DNA from: Yoonia litorea | Lineage (GTDB): Bacteria > Pseudomonadota > Alphaproteobacteria > Rhodobacterales > Rhodobacteraceae | NCBI RefSeq assembly: GCF_900114675.1 | Contig: NZ_FOZM01000002.1 | Span: 543,959-607,958, forward strand | Length of the DNA: 64,000 bases | Reading direction: 5' to 3' | Shown: in pieces, positions 37,349 through 46,461 of the stretch | Layout of the letters: every line of letters starts with the position of its first letter | Position numbering within the stretch: the first letter of the stretch is position 1 | Notes under the pieces: model-generated | The model's database searches: none | What the model was told of the DNA's origin: nothing | What the model saw: the letters and a program-made list of their open reading frames with translations, nothing else | Program-made: the position numbers and the translations under genes

Positions 37349-38262
37349 GCGAGGCGCAGACAAAAGCAGGGTTTATCGCCCTGATCGGCGAACCCAATGC
37401 GGGCAAATCAACGCTTCTGAACCGGATGGTGGGGGCGAAAGTCTCGATTGTGACCCATAAGGTGCAGACAACGCGTGCGCGTATCCGCGGCGTTGCGATG
37501 GAAGGCAATTCACAACTTATCTTCATCGACACTCCCGGTCTTTTCAAACCGCGGCGGCGGCTTGACCGCGCGATGGTCGCGGCGGCATGGGGCGGGGCGG
37601 CTGACGCCGATATCGTGGTTCTTCTGATCGAGGCCCATCGCGGCATCACAGAGGGCGTGTGTCGCATCATCGAAACACTGCAGGAACGAGAGACAAACGT
37701 GCCCGTCGCCCTTGCCATCAACAAGATCGACAAGGTGAAATCCGAGGCGCTTCTGGCGCTGACGCAGGACATGAATGACGCCTATCCTTTTGTCGAAACC
37801 TTCATGATCTCGGCAGAACGCGGCCATGGCTGTGACACCTTGCGGGCGTGGCTTGCCGAACAATTGCCTGAAGGGCCGTTCCTTTATCCCGAAGACCAGA
37901 TCGCCGATCTGCCGATGCGGATGATTGCGGCCGAAATGACGCGTGAAAAACTGACCCTGCGGCTGCATCAGGAGTTGCCCTACGAACTGACGGTCGAGAC
38001 CGAAGGCTGGGAAGAGCGCAAGGACGGCTCGGCCCGCATCGACCAGATCATCTATGTGGCCCGTGACGGGCATAAGGGTATTGTGCTGGGCAAGGGCGGC
38101 GAGACGGTAAAGGCCGTCAGCAAAGCGGCGAGGCTTGAACTCGAAGACTTCCTTGGGCGTCGCGTGCATCTCTTCCTGCAGGTGAAGGTTCGCCCGAACT
38201 GGCTCGAAGAGGCCGCGCGCTATTCCGAGATGGGTCTTGATTTCAAAGACGGCAACGCGTGA
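37345..38262 (+). CDS. era: GTPase Era
   Basis: Ribosome-assembly GTPase binding the 3' end of 16S rRNA. The 305 residues include G1 GEPNAGKS at 15-22, G3 DTPGL, G4 NKID and the C-terminal KH domain with [21 protein letters not shown]. Cotranslated with rnc upstream and DUF1491 downstream by overlapping stop and start codons. Confidence 0.97.
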   Translation: MSEAQTKAGFIALIGEPNAGKSTLLNRMVGAKVSIVTHKVQTTRARIRGVAMEGNSQLIFIDTPGLFKPRRRLDRAMVAAAWGGAADADIVVLLIEAHRGITEGVCRIIETLQERETNVPVALAINKIDKVKSEALLALTQDMNDAYPFVETFMISAERGHGCDTLRAWLAEQLPEGPFLYPEDQIADLPMRMIAAEMTREKLTLRLHQELPYELTVETEGWEERKDGSARIDQIIYVARDGHKGIVLGKGGETVKAVSKAARLELEDFLGRRVHLFLQVKVRPNWLEEAARYSEMGLDFKDGNA

Positions 38263-38585
38263 GGCTCACCGCTGACATCTGGGTGTCGGCCTATCTTGCG
38301 CGCCTGCGCCTGATCAACATCCCGGCTTTTGTGGTCCAGAAGGGTGATGCCACAGCCGGTGCGGTGCTGATCAAACTCAACACACTTGACGGGCAGGCCT
38401 GCTGTTATCAGCGCAGTTTCGATCTACTGACTGGCGCGCGCCGCTGGGTGGTGCTGGCCGAGGGGGCTGAGGCGGAGGTTGATGCCACTGTCGCGCGCCA
38501 ATGCGGTTTTGATCCTGATCTTTGGGTGATCGAGGTCGAGGACAGACACGGTCGTCATCTTCTGGATGAACCCGGGCTCGAATGA
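38259..38585 (+). CDS. DUF1491 protein
   Basis: A 108-residue cytoplasmic protein that starts at a GTG overlapping the era stop. The DUF1491 pattern is seen in VSAYLARLRLINIPAFVVQKGDATAGAV at the front and ARRWVVLAEGAEAEVDA. Found between era and recO in many Rhodobacterales; function unknown. It ends the translationally coupled series. Confidence 0.85.
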   Translation: MRLTADIWVSAYLARLRLINIPAFVVQKGDATAGAVLIKLNTLDGQACCYQRSFDLLTGARRWVVLAEGAEAEVDATVARQCGFDPDLWVIEVEDRHGRHLLDEPGLE

Positions 38586-38592
38586 CTTTTAT

Positions 38593-38767
38593 GCCTTCGG
38601 CGAGAGTATTTTCGGCAAAATGATAACCATATTTTAACCATGGCTCCGCCAAGCTGCGATCACGGTACAGGCTGGAGAGCCGATGACCGTGCAAAGTGAT
38701 GACCGCACAGTCATCCGGGGCAAAATGGTGTTCATCATTTTGTCCCAAATACTCCCCCGCCGGAGGC
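38593..38767. repeat. Pair of inverted REP-like intergenic repeats
   Basis: Copy A (38593-38626) begins GCCTTCGGCGAGAGTATTTT and runs into GGCAAAATGATAA. Copy B (38732-38767, minus strand) begins GCCTCCGGCGGGGGAGTATT and continues to ACAAAATGATGA. About 28 of 34 positions agree. Copy B also overlaps a nearly perfect hairpin, GGGGCAAAATGGTG with CATCATTTTGTCCC (38717-38746). From memory, sequences like GCCTCCGGCGGGAGTATTT recur in intergenic DNA of Rhodobacteraceae. The interval lies between DUF1491 and recO. Confidence 0.65.
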
Positions 38768-38831
38768 GTCCTGTGCTTGCAATCCCCGCTGATGCCGCCT
38801 GTTATAGCCTTATGTGCGCAGAGAACCCCAG

Positions 38832-39560
38832 ATGATCGAATGGCGTGATGAGGCCGCTTTGCTGGCCGTGCGCCCTTTTGGTGAAACCTCGGTCATTATC
38901 GAGGTGTTTTCCCAAGAGCACGGCCGCGACGCTGGCGTCGTGCGGGGCGGGACCAGCCGCAAGCTCGCGCCGGTCCTGCAACCCGGCGCACAGTTGAGTG
39001 TCACGTGGAAGGCGCGTCTGGAAAGCCATCTTGGCGCTTTCACCGTAGAGCCTCTTCGCAGTCGCAGTGCCGCCGCGATGGGCGACAGGTTGGCGCTGGC
39101 GGGGCTGAATGCGGTGTGCAGCCTCTTGTCATTGGTTTTGCCTGAGCGAGAAGCGTATCCGTCGCTTTATCACCGGACGGTTGGCCTGCTTGATCTCCTG
39201 GGGCAGGGTGATCTTTGGCCGTTGGCCTATTTGCGTTGGGAGCAGGCTCTGCTGGAAGACATGGGGTTTGCCCTTGATCTGACGCGTTGTGCTGTGACCG
39301 GGGCGACCGACGGGCTGGCCTATGTGTCGCCAAAGACCGGACGCGCGGTCAGTGAGGCTGGTGCAGGGGAATGGGCTGACAGGTTGCTGCCATTGCCACC
39401 GGTCCTGTCAGGTGGTGGTGACGCGGATAATGCTGAAATCGTCCGCGCGCTTGGCACAACCGGTTATTTCATCGAAAAGCAACTCTTGCGCAGTCTTGGC
39501 GACAGGCCGGCGCCAGTGGCGCGCCAGCGGCTTGTCGAGGCGATTGCGCGCGCCGGCTAG
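38832..39560 (+). CDS. recO: DNA repair protein RecO
   Basis: Recombination mediator that helps RecR load RecA at gaps. It has 242 residues from ATG 38832. The N-terminal OB fold begins [38 protein letters not shown], characteristic of RecO, and the helical C-terminal region includes the [17 protein letters not shown] [23 protein letters not shown]. It ends tail to tail with the aldehyde reductase gene; both stop codons lie within a single CTAG. Confidence 0.94.
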   Translation: MIEWRDEAALLAVRPFGETSVIIEVFSQEHGRDAGVVRGGTSRKLAPVLQPGAQLSVTWKARLESHLGAFTVEPLRSRSAAAMGDRLALAGLNAVCSLLSLVLPEREAYPSLYHRTVGLLDLLGQGDLWPLAYLRWEQALLEDMGFALDLTRCAVTGATDGLAYVSPKTGRAVSEAGAGEWADRLLPLPPVLSGGGDADNAEIVRALGTTGYFIEKQLLRSLGDRPAPVARQRLVEAIARAG

Positions 39561-40585
39561 ACCAGTTTGTTGTCGATCAGATAGGCCGCCGACGCGACCG
39601 CCGCCTTATGGGCCTGACGCATCCCGCGACCCAGAATGGCGCGTGCGCGGCTGTTGTCGGTCTTGTCGACACGTCCCAACGAGGGAATGATCGATTTGAC
39701 GGCGGGATCGAACCGGCCGAGGATCTTGATCAGAAAATCCGGTGCGGTGCGCGTGGGGATGCGCCGGTCGGGATAGGCTGACTTGATCGCCTGCGCCAGT
39801 TCTGCGTATTTGAGAAACTTATCCACTGTCATGACCCGCTGGCCAAAGGTGTAGGGTTTATCGATCACCGCGACATGCATCTCTGCCACGTCGCGCACAT
39901 CGACGGTGGTAAAGCCGATATCCGGCAGCATGGGGTCTTTGCCTTTGACCAGACGTTTGATCACGTCGATTGAGGTCCCGAAGTTACCATCTAGCGGTGC
40001 GCCAAGAACAATGCCCGGATTGACGGTGGTCAGCTGCATGTCCGAAGCTTCATTGCTGACAAAGTCCCAGGCGGCCCGTTCCGCCAGAGTCTTGGATTTC
40101 ACGTAAGGTGTTGCATCTGGCGCGTTCGGGTCGGTCCAGTTGGTTTCATCGTAGCTGGTGTCACCTGCAGGCAGATCAGACCCGGTGATCGCAACGGTCG
40201 AGGAGGTGAGGATGACGCGTTTCACGCCAGCTTCATGGGCGGCAGTCAGTGCGCGCAAGGTGCCATCGACGGCTGGACGGATCAAATCCTCTTCATCTTT
40301 TGGCTGGGTGAGTGGAAACGGAGAGGCCGTGTGCATCAGCACATCAATGCCTGTCATTGCCGCGTCCCAGCCGGTGTCGGATGACAGATCAAGGCTGGTG
40401 AATGTCAGACGTGTTTGAAGGTCGGTCGGATCGCTGAGGTGCGGGCGCACTGCAGCGGCAACTTCGGCCCCGCGGTCAAGCGACCGGACAGTGCCGCGCA
40501 CATGGTACCCCGCCTCCAGCAGTTGCAGGGCGATGTGTTTTGCGATGTAGCCGGTGGCTCCGGTCAGCAGGACTGTTTTGGGCAT
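39557..40585 (-). CDS. NAD-dependent epimerase/aldehyde reductase-like protein (extended SDR)
   Basis: A 342-residue extended short-chain dehydrogenase of the dihydroflavonol-4-reductase/aldehyde reductase type. It has [19 protein letters not shown] (NADPH-binding), the substrate loop and the catalytic YVKSK (Tyr/Lys). AAAGGAGG lies 8 bases before the ATG at 40585, preferred to the GTG at 40594. Physiological substrate unknown; likely an NADPH-dependent carbonyl reductase. Sits immediately downstream of mcd on the same strand, 57 bases away. Confidence 0.87.
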   Translation of the reverse strand: MPKTVLLTGATGYIAKHIALQLLEAGYHVRGTVRSLDRGAEVAAAVRPHLSDPTDLQTRLTFTSLDLSSDTGWDAAMTGIDVLMHTASPFPLTQPKDEEDLIRPAVDGTLRALTAAHEAGVKRVILTSSTVAITGSDLPAGDTSYDETNWTDPNAPDATPYVKSKTLAERAAWDFVSNEASDMQLTTVNPGIVLGAPLDGNFGTSIDVIKRLVKGKDPMLPDIGFTTVDVRDVAEMHVAVIDKPYTFGQRVMTVDKFLKYAELAQAIKSAYPDRRIPTRTAPDFLIKILGRFDPAVKSIIPSLGRVDKTDNSRARAILGRGMRQAHKAAVASAAYLIDNKLV

Positions 40586-40642
40586 CGGTGCCACCTCCTT
40601 TGGTCATGTCAATGACTTAGGAGGCGGCAGTCGATTTGCAAT

Positions 40643-42328
40643 CTATCCCAGCAGGCGACGTGCGATCACTTGCGCCTGAATTTCTGCGGCACCTTCAAAG
40701 ATATTGAGGATGCGGGCATCGCAGAGGATCCGGCTCACCTTGTATTCCATCGCAAAGCCGTTGCCGCCATGGATTTGCAAGGCGTTGTCAGCACAGGCCC
40801 AGGCAATACGTGCGCCGAGAAGTTTCGCCATTCCAGCCTCAAGATCGCAGCGGCGGTCGTTGTCTTTCTCATGTGCGCTGAAATAGGTCAGCTGACGGGC
40901 TACCATGATTTCGACAGCCATCATCGCCAGCTTGCCTGCAACACGTGGGAAGTGGATCAGCGCCTTGCCGAACTGCTTGCGGTCCTGTGCGTATTGCATC
41001 CCCACATCAAGCGCGGATTGAGCCACGCCCACGGCGCGGGCTGCCGTCTGGATGCGGGCGGATTCAAAGGTCTGCATCAACTGCTTGAAGCCTTTGCCGG
41101 TTTCGCCACCCAGCAGGTTCTCGCCTTTGACGGCAAACCCGTCAAAGCCAAGCTCGTATTCCTTCATGCCGCGATAACCCAGAACTTCGATTTCGCCACC
41201 GGTCATGCCGGGGGTCGGGAACGGGTTTTCGTCATCGCCGGGGGTCTTTTCGGCTAGGAACATCGACAGGCCGCGATAATCCGAGGTCTCCGGGTCGGTG
41301 CGGGCCAGCAGGGTCATCAACTGGGTCCGCGATGCATGGGTGATCCATGTCTTGTTGCCGGTGATCTCCCAATCGTCACCTTTTTTGACGGCGCGGGTCC
41401 GCAAGGACCCGAGGTCGGAGCCGGTGTTGGGTTCTGTGAAGACAGCTGTCGGCAGTGTCTCGGCAGAGGCCAGTTGCGGCAACCACTTCTGCTTTTGCTC
41501 TTCGGTACCGCCACAAAGGATCAGTTCGGCTGCGATTTCGGACCGTGTGCCAAGTGAGCCCACGCCGATGTAGCCGCGCGAAAGTTCTTCGGAGACCACA
41601 CACATGGAGGCTTTTGACAGGCCGAAACCGCCGTATTCTTCGGGAATGGTCAGACCGAAGACACCCATTTCGGCCATTTCCTCGATGATTTCCATCGGGA
41701 TCAGCTCATCCTTGAGGTGCCAGTCATGGGCGTATGGTTCAACGCGGTCGATGCTGAAGCGGCGGAACTGTTCGCGGATCATTTCCAGCTCTTCATCAAG
41801 GCCGGACGCGCCGACTGTGACGTTGGCGGACTGTTCTTCCATCAAGGCAACAAGGCGCATACGGGCAGCCTGGGTGTTGCCGTTCTGGGTCAGCGTCACC
41901 ACGGCAGGGATCATCAGCGCGCGCATGTCGTCCTGGCTCAGTCCGATGTCCTGCAGGCGCATGATTTCACCTTGTGACATCGGAATGCCGCCGTAAATCT
42001 GCCAGAGGTATTCGCCGAAAGCGATCTGGTGGATCAACTGTTCGACTTCGCCGAACTTGCCATCGGCCTGAAGCCGCTCTGCCCAGCCTTGCATCTGTTG
42101 CAGTGATTGTGCGTAGGTCGCGAGCCAGGCAAGTCCGTGGGCAGCGGTCTGGTTGTCTTCGATCAGCTTGCCGGAGATGCGTCCGCCATCTTCGACGATA
42201 GCCCGCACAGAGGCTTTGGCCCGCTCAAGTATATCTTCGACAGCAGGGAGGCTTTCGGCTGTCAGCGTCAGCAGATCAGCCAAAACAGGGTTCTGGTTCA
42301 AAGTCATATCTTGTCCATCATGCGCCAT
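40643..42328 (-). CDS. mcd: (2S)-methylsuccinyl-CoA dehydrogenase (ethylmalonyl-CoA pathway)
   Basis: An acyl-CoA dehydrogenase of 561 residues, about 170 longer than ordinary family members. The extra part is an N-terminal helical domain (1-170), as in methylsuccinyl-CoA dehydrogenases of the ethylmalonyl-CoA pathway, which turn methylsuccinyl-CoA into mesaconyl-CoA. The acyl-CoA dehydrogenase core has TAVFTEPNTGSDL, TGNKTWITHA, and the catalytic Glu545 in IFEGAAEIQ near the C-terminus. GGGAG lies 8 bases before the ATG at 42328. ETF, encoded 11 kb away, is the expected electron acceptor. The identification rests on length and domain layout plus memory of the family. Confidence 0.85.
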   Translation of the reverse strand: MAHDGQDMTLNQNPVLADLLTLTAESLPAVEDILERAKASVRAIVEDGGRISGKLIEDNQTAAHGLAWLATYAQSLQQMQGWAERLQADGKFGEVEQLIHQIAFGEYLWQIYGGIPMSQGEIMRLQDIGLSQDDMRALMIPAVVTLTQNGNTQAARMRLVALMEEQSANVTVGASGLDEELEMIREQFRRFSIDRVEPYAHDWHLKDELIPMEIIEEMAEMGVFGLTIPEEYGGFGLSKASMCVVSEELSRGYIGVGSLGTRSEIAAELILCGGTEEQKQKWLPQLASAETLPTAVFTEPNTGSDLGSLRTRAVKKGDDWEITGNKTWITHASRTQLMTLLARTDPETSDYRGLSMFLAEKTPGDDENPFPTPGMTGGEIEVLGYRGMKEYELGFDGFAVKGENLLGGETGKGFKQLMQTFESARIQTAARAVGVAQSALDVGMQYAQDRKQFGKALIHFPRVAGKLAMMAVEIMVARQLTYFSAHEKDNDRRCDLEAGMAKLLGARIAWACADNALQIHGGNGFAMEYKVSRILCDARILNIFEGAAEIQAQVIARRLLG

Positions 42329-42345
42329 TTTGCGACTCCCTTCAA

Positions 42346-42381
42346 TTTGCAGGTGCAGAGATAATATGTTTGCAGTCGCAG
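42346..42381. promoter_or_regulatory. Direct-repeat candidate operator upstream of mcd
   Basis: TTTGCAGGTGCAG (42346-42358) and TTTGCAGTCGCAG (42369-42381) match at 11 of 13 positions, with starts 23 bases apart, 18-53 bases upstream of the mcd start codon and in the divergent region shared with the TauE/SafE gene. Placement suggests a transcription factor site; the regulator is unknown. Confidence 0.4.
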
Positions 42382-42475
42382 CGCAATAATAATTCGTTGC
42401 GGTAATTTGATGCGCACAAAAATGTCGCAGTGAAATTCTTCTGGCATGTTCGGCACTTTGTCGTAAGACAGCGCT

Positions 42476-43246
42476 ATGCCTGAGTTTCTCGACGTTCTTA
42501 CACCGGCCCATTTCCTACTGGCGGTCTGCGTGACAGCGCTGGGTGGCTTTGTCAAAGGTGCCGTTGGGTTCGCAATGCCGCTCATCATGATTTCAGGGAT
42601 GGGGATCGCCATTGCGCCTGAGCTGGTCGTCGCTGGCATCGTGATTCCCATCGTGATCAGCAACGGTTTGCAGGTCGCACGGGCCGGATTTGGCGCAGCG
42701 GGCGAAGCCCTGCGTGAGCACTGGCGCTATGTCACGGTTGTCTGTGTGATGATCCTGATCTCGGCGCAGTTTATCCGCTTTATTCCCAGCAACGTGCTTT
42801 TCATCGTGCTTGGTGTTCCGGTCGTCGGGCTGTGCTTTATCCAGCTCATCGGCTGGCGGCCCCGCCTGTCGCCCCGGATGCGGCGCCCGTTTGAGTGGGG
42901 CGCAGGGCTTTTGTCTGGCACTTTGGGGGGGCTTGCAGGGACGTGGGGGCCACCCACGGTGCTTTACCTTCTGGCGCTTGAAACCCCGCGCGACCGCCAG
43001 ATGGCGGTGCAGGGTGTGATTTACGGTCTGGGGTCGGTGATGCTGCTTTTGGGGCACCTGCGCTCAGGCATCCTCAATAGCGAGACATGGGGATTCTCGG
43101 CCAGCCTGGTGGTTCCGGCCCTTTTGGGTATGTGGCTGGGCTTTCGCCTTGGAGACCGCTTTGATCAGGAGCGGTTTCGCACTGTGACGCTTCTGGTGCT
43201 GATGGTTGCAGGTGTGAACCTGATCCGCCGCGGCATCATGGGGTAA
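42476..43246 (+). CDS. TauE/SafE-family sulfite or organosulfur exporter
   Basis: A 256-residue membrane protein with eight hydrophobic segments and the TauE/SafE repeat (FVKGAVGFAMPLIMI and GGLAGTWGPPTVLYLLA, both with the GxxGxG/P pattern). Family members export sulfite, sulfoacetate or similar anions. Divergent from mcd, with a 147-base shared regulatory region. Substrate unassigned. Confidence 0.88.
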   Translation: MPEFLDVLTPAHFLLAVCVTALGGFVKGAVGFAMPLIMISGMGIAIAPELVVAGIVIPIVISNGLQVARAGFGAAGEALREHWRYVTVVCVMILISAQFIRFIPSNVLFIVLGVPVVGLCFIQLIGWRPRLSPRMRRPFEWGAGLLSGTLGGLAGTWGPPTVLYLLALETPRDRQMAVQGVIYGLGSVMLLLGHLRSGILNSETWGFSASLVVPALLGMWLGFRLGDRFDQERFRTVTLLVLMVAGVNLIRRGIMG

Positions 43247-43249
43247 GGA

Positions 43250-43786
43250 TCAGGAGAGAAGATCCTGATAGTGGCAGGCATTGGCGAGCGCAGGCACCTG
43301 CTGCGGTGGGACGATGCGGAACGCAACCCTGTAGATCAGCTGATCCCCTTCGCGGGCCTCGAAATACCATGTCCCTTCCACGAGTTCGTAGCCGTGGTCG
43401 AACTGGAAAAACGCAACCGTCGGTGTCTCGCCACTGATCGCGCTGGTGAAGGACTGCCGGCTGATCCCCTCCGCCCCCATCGGCGGGTGTGACAGTGTAA
43501 TTGTCACTGGTTGAAAAGGTGTCTCTGCTGTTGCCTGAAGTTTGACACCAAAGCCCACGCCGATCACGGCAGGCACGACCTGTGTCTGCGCGACGAAATC
43601 GGGCATCGCTTCGATGATATGAGCGCGGCCTGTGATCGTTTCCGGCGCATCACGAAAGCCGATTGCCTCTGGGGCGCAGATCACCCCGGCCTCCAGCCAG
43701 TCCACCTTGGCCGCGCGCGCAATCTGGGCTGCCGCAGGCAGGACCGTTGCGAGAGAAAGGAAAATGACCAGACCGATGCGTATCAT
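43250..43786 (-). CDS. DUF3859 exported protein
   Basis: A 178-residue protein with a signal peptide (about residues 1-20, ending PAAA) starting at ATG 43786. The mature part matches DUF3859: VDWLEAGVICAPE, FGVKLQATAE, and the C-terminal AFFQFDHGYELVEGTWYFEAREG. Function unknown. It converges on the TauE/SafE gene with 3 bases between the stops and lies downstream of pckA behind a terminator. Confidence 0.82.
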   Translation of the reverse strand: MIRIGLVIFLSLATVLPAAAQIARAAKVDWLEAGVICAPEAIGFRDAPETITGRAHIIEAMPDFVAQTQVVPAVIGVGFGVKLQATAETPFQPVTITLSHPPMGAEGISRQSFTSAISGETPTVAFFQFDHGYELVEGTWYFEAREGDQLIYRVAFRIVPPQQVPALANACHYQDLLS

Positions 43787-43799
43787 GCCGGAATGATAA

Positions 43800-43833
43800 A
43801 AGCCTGCGCCGGATTGTCGACCGGCACAGGCTT
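43800..43833 (-). terminator. Rho-independent terminator of pckA
   Basis: On the minus strand AAGCCTGTGCCGG pairs with CCGGCGCAGGCTT (one mismatch), followed by TTATCATT, 22 bases after the pckA stop. Confidence 0.85.
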
Positions 43834-43854
43834 CATGTGGTCTCATACCGGTTT

Positions 43855-45453
43855 TTAGCCGATTGCCGCCGCTTTGACGTCGTCGTCGATGAACGGGACG
43901 TATTTGGCGAAATTGTCGCTGAACATGGCAACAAGTTTTTGCGCCTGTGCGTCATAAGCGTCTTTGTCGGCCCATGTTTCACGCGGGTTCAGCAGGCGGT
44001 CATCGACGCCCTCGCAGGTGACAGGGGCCTCAAAGCCGAAGTTCGGATCCTTGCGGAACTGGTTTTCAACCAGCGTGCCATCAAGTGCCGCTGCCAGCAG
44101 CGCGCGGGTTGCCTTGATCGGCATCCGGCTGCCGGTGCCGTAGGCGCCGCCGGTCCAGCCGGTGTTGACCAACCAGCAGGTTGCGCCGTGGCTGGCGATC
44201 TTTTCGCGCAGCAGGTTGCCGTAAACCTCTGGCCGGCGCGGCATGAATGGTGCGCCGAAGCAGGTCGAGAATGTGGGCTCCGGTTCGGTCACGCCGCGTT
44301 CTGTTCCGGCCACCTTGGAGGTAAAACCAGACAGGAAGTGATACATCGCCTGCGCCGGTGTCAGACGCGCGATTGGAGGCAGCACACCAAATGCGTCACA
44401 GGTCAGCATAATGATATTCTTGGGGTGACCGCCCAATGCGGAATCCGATGCATTCGAGATGTAGTTCAACGGATAGGCGCAGCGCATATTCGCAGTCAGG
44501 CTATCGTCGTTGAAGTCCAGCTCTTTGGTTTCGGGATCAAAGACCATGTTCTCGATCACCGTGTGCGGCATGGAGCAGGTGGCGTAGATTTCCGGCTCTG
44601 CTTCAGGGTCGAGGCCGATGGTTTTGGCGTAGCAGCCGCCCTCGAAGTTGAAGGTGCCGCGTTCTGACCAGCCGTGCTCGTCGTCGCCGATCAGCACGCG
44701 GCTGGGGTCGGCAGAGAGCGTCGTTTTACCCGTACCTGACAGGCCGAAGAACACAGCCGTATCAACAGGATTGCCGGGGGCGTGGTTGGCCGAGCAGTGC
44801 ATCGGCATGATGCCCTTTTCAGGCAGCAGGTAGTTCAGCAGGGTAAAGACGGATTTCTTGTTCTCGCCTGCGTATTCCGTGCCACCGATCAGGATCAGCT
44901 TCTTTTCAAAGTTCAGCGCGATCACGGTTTCGGACCGGCAGCCGTGCTTTTCAGGGTCGGCCTTGAAGCTTGGGCAGTTGATGATCGTGAAATCGGGGGT
45001 GAACGTTTCCAGTTCCGATGCGTCAGGGCGACGGAGCAGGTGACGGATGAAAAGACCATGCCATGTCAGTTCTGTCACAACCCGCACGTCCAGACGGTGG
45101 GCCGGATCAGCACCGCCGAAGAGGTCTTGCACGTTGTAGGTGCCACCCTTCATGTGCTCCAGCATATCGGCGTAAAGCACTTCGAATTTTGCAGGCTCCA
45201 TCGGCGGGTTGTTTTCCCACCAGATTGTATCCACTACGTCATCAGTCTTGACGACGAATTTGTCTTTCGGGGACCGGCCTGTGTGCTTGCCGGTGGTAAC
45301 CAGAAAAGTGCCGCCCTGTCCGTTGACGCCTTCACCCAGCGCCACGGCTGCTTCCTGAAGTTCGGCTTCCGAGCGGTTGTAATAGACGTAACCCAGCCCT
45401 GTGATGCCTTGATCCTCAAGTTTCATCGAAGGGTTGACCTTACCTTGGTCCAT
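43855..45453 (-). CDS. pckA: Phosphoenolpyruvate carboxykinase (ATP)
   Basis: Gluconeogenic enzyme converting oxaloacetate to PEP with ATP; 532 residues. P-loop GLSGTGKTT at 237-245 ([16 protein letters not shown]), the PCK signature region [13 protein letters not shown] and [14 protein letters not shown] are present. Divergent from chvI, as in many alphaproteobacteria, with two tandem 12-base repeats in the 296-base gap. Expected to be induced on acetate, C4 acids or amino acids. Confidence 0.97.
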   Translation of the reverse strand: MDQGKVNPSMKLEDQGITGLGYVYYNRSEAELQEAAVALGEGVNGQGGTFLVTTGKHTGRSPKDKFVVKTDDVVDTIWWENNPPMEPAKFEVLYADMLEHMKGGTYNVQDLFGGADPAHRLDVRVVTELTWHGLFIRHLLRRPDASELETFTPDFTIINCPSFKADPEKHGCRSETVIALNFEKKLILIGGTEYAGENKKSVFTLLNYLLPEKGIMPMHCSANHAPGNPVDTAVFFGLSGTGKTTLSADPSRVLIGDDEHGWSERGTFNFEGGCYAKTIGLDPEAEPEIYATCSMPHTVIENMVFDPETKELDFNDDSLTANMRCAYPLNYISNASDSALGGHPKNIIMLTCDAFGVLPPIARLTPAQAMYHFLSGFTSKVAGTERGVTEPEPTFSTCFGAPFMPRRPEVYGNLLREKIASHGATCWLVNTGWTGGAYGTGSRMPIKATRALLAAALDGTLVENQFRKDPNFGFEAPVTCEGVDDRLLNPRETWADKDAYDAQAQKLVAMFSDNFAKYVPFIDDDVKAAAIG

Positions 45454-45544
45454 TATCTCGCTCCTTTGTCATATGGCCTTCATGGCCCGCGATAGACACC
45501 GTTTAGCACCATCATTTCAAAGGCCGATACCCTCCATTGTCACA

Positions 45545-45576
45545 GTTAGCGCAACCAAATTCATGTTAGCGCAACC
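45545..45576. promoter_or_regulatory. Tandem GTTAGCGCAACC operators in the pckA-chvI gap
   Basis: GTTAGCGCAACC occurs twice in direct orientation, at 45545-45556 and 45565-45576, exactly 20 bases apart (two helical turns). It resembles the TTAGCGCTAA-type palindromes bound by LacI-family carbon regulators such as PckR/CceR in alphaproteobacteria, from general knowledge. It lies 92-124 bases upstream of the pckA start. Confidence 0.5.
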
Positions 45577-45749
45577 ATTCTGGGGGTCGGCAAAAAACTG
45601 TGACCCATTGACCGCCATGCGCGCGAAAAAGAGCCAATTAAGGCGTTTTTGTGGCGGCAGGTGACTTAAGGATTGATTCGCCGCTTCAAAACGATCAGAA
45701 ATTGTGCGCATATCTAGTATTAAGTCATTCAGCTATCAGGGAACTTTGC

Positions 45750-46451
45750 ATGTCCAGAATTGCACTCGTCGATGACGACCGGAACATCCTGACTTCTGTT
45801 GCGATGACGCTCGAGGCAGAAGGCTTCGAAGTCGAGACATATAACGACGGTCAGTCCGCTTTGGACGCATTCAACAAGAGAATGCCGGACATGGCTGTCC
45901 TGGACATCAAGATGCCGCGGATGGACGGCATGGATCTGCTGCAGCGCCTGCGTCAGAAAACGGCGATGCCGATCATCTTCCTGACATCCAAGGATGACGA
46001 GATTGATGAAGTGCTTGGCCTTAGAATGGGCGCAGATGATTACGTAAAAAAGCCATTTTCACAGCGCCTATTGGTCGAGCGAATCCGTGCGCTCTTGCGT
46101 CGTCAGGACGCGATCGCCGGTGAGGATATTGAAGAGACCGAAGAGACCAAAGTGATGGTCCGCGGTGAATTGGTAATGGACCCGCTGCGCCACGCAGTGA
46201 AATGGAAGGGGAAAGACGTATCCCTTACGGTGACCGAATTCTTGCTTTTGCAGGCGCTGGCTCAGCGCCCCGGCTTTGTGAAAAGCCGCGATCAGCTTAT
46301 GGATGTAGCCTATGATGATCAGGTGTACGTTGACGACCGGACCATCGACAGTCACATCAAGCGACTGCGCAAAAAGATGCGGAATGCGGATGACGAGTTT
46401 TCTGCGATCGAGACACTTTACGGTATCGGGTATCGCTACAACGAAGAGTGA
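45750..46451 (+). CDS. chvI: Response regulator ChvI
   Basis: OmpR/PhoB-family response regulator of 233 residues. The phosphoacceptor is Asp52 ([13 protein letters not shown]), Lys near 102 completes the acidic pocket ([10 protein letters not shown]), and the C-terminal winged helix covers about 140-233. Start chosen at ATG 45750, since the upstream frame is not conserved. It is transcribed with chvG (10 bases apart) and divergent from pckA. Confidence 0.95.
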   Translation: MSRIALVDDDRNILTSVAMTLEAEGFEVETYNDGQSALDAFNKRMPDMAVLDIKMPRMDGMDLLQRLRQKTAMPIIFLTSKDDEIDEVLGLRMGADDYVKKPFSQRLLVERIRALLRRQDAIAGEDIEETEETKVMVRGELVMDPLRHAVKWKGKDVSLTVTEFLLLQALAQRPGFVKSRDQLMDVAYDDQVYVDDRTIDSHIKRLRKKMRNADDEFSAIETLYGIGYRYNEE

Positions 46452-46461
46452 TGAGTAAAGC

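Noticed and set aside
43837..45495. Two long rightward frames of 276 and 237 residues
   Set aside because: Antisense to pckA, with no start signals; pckA is certain.
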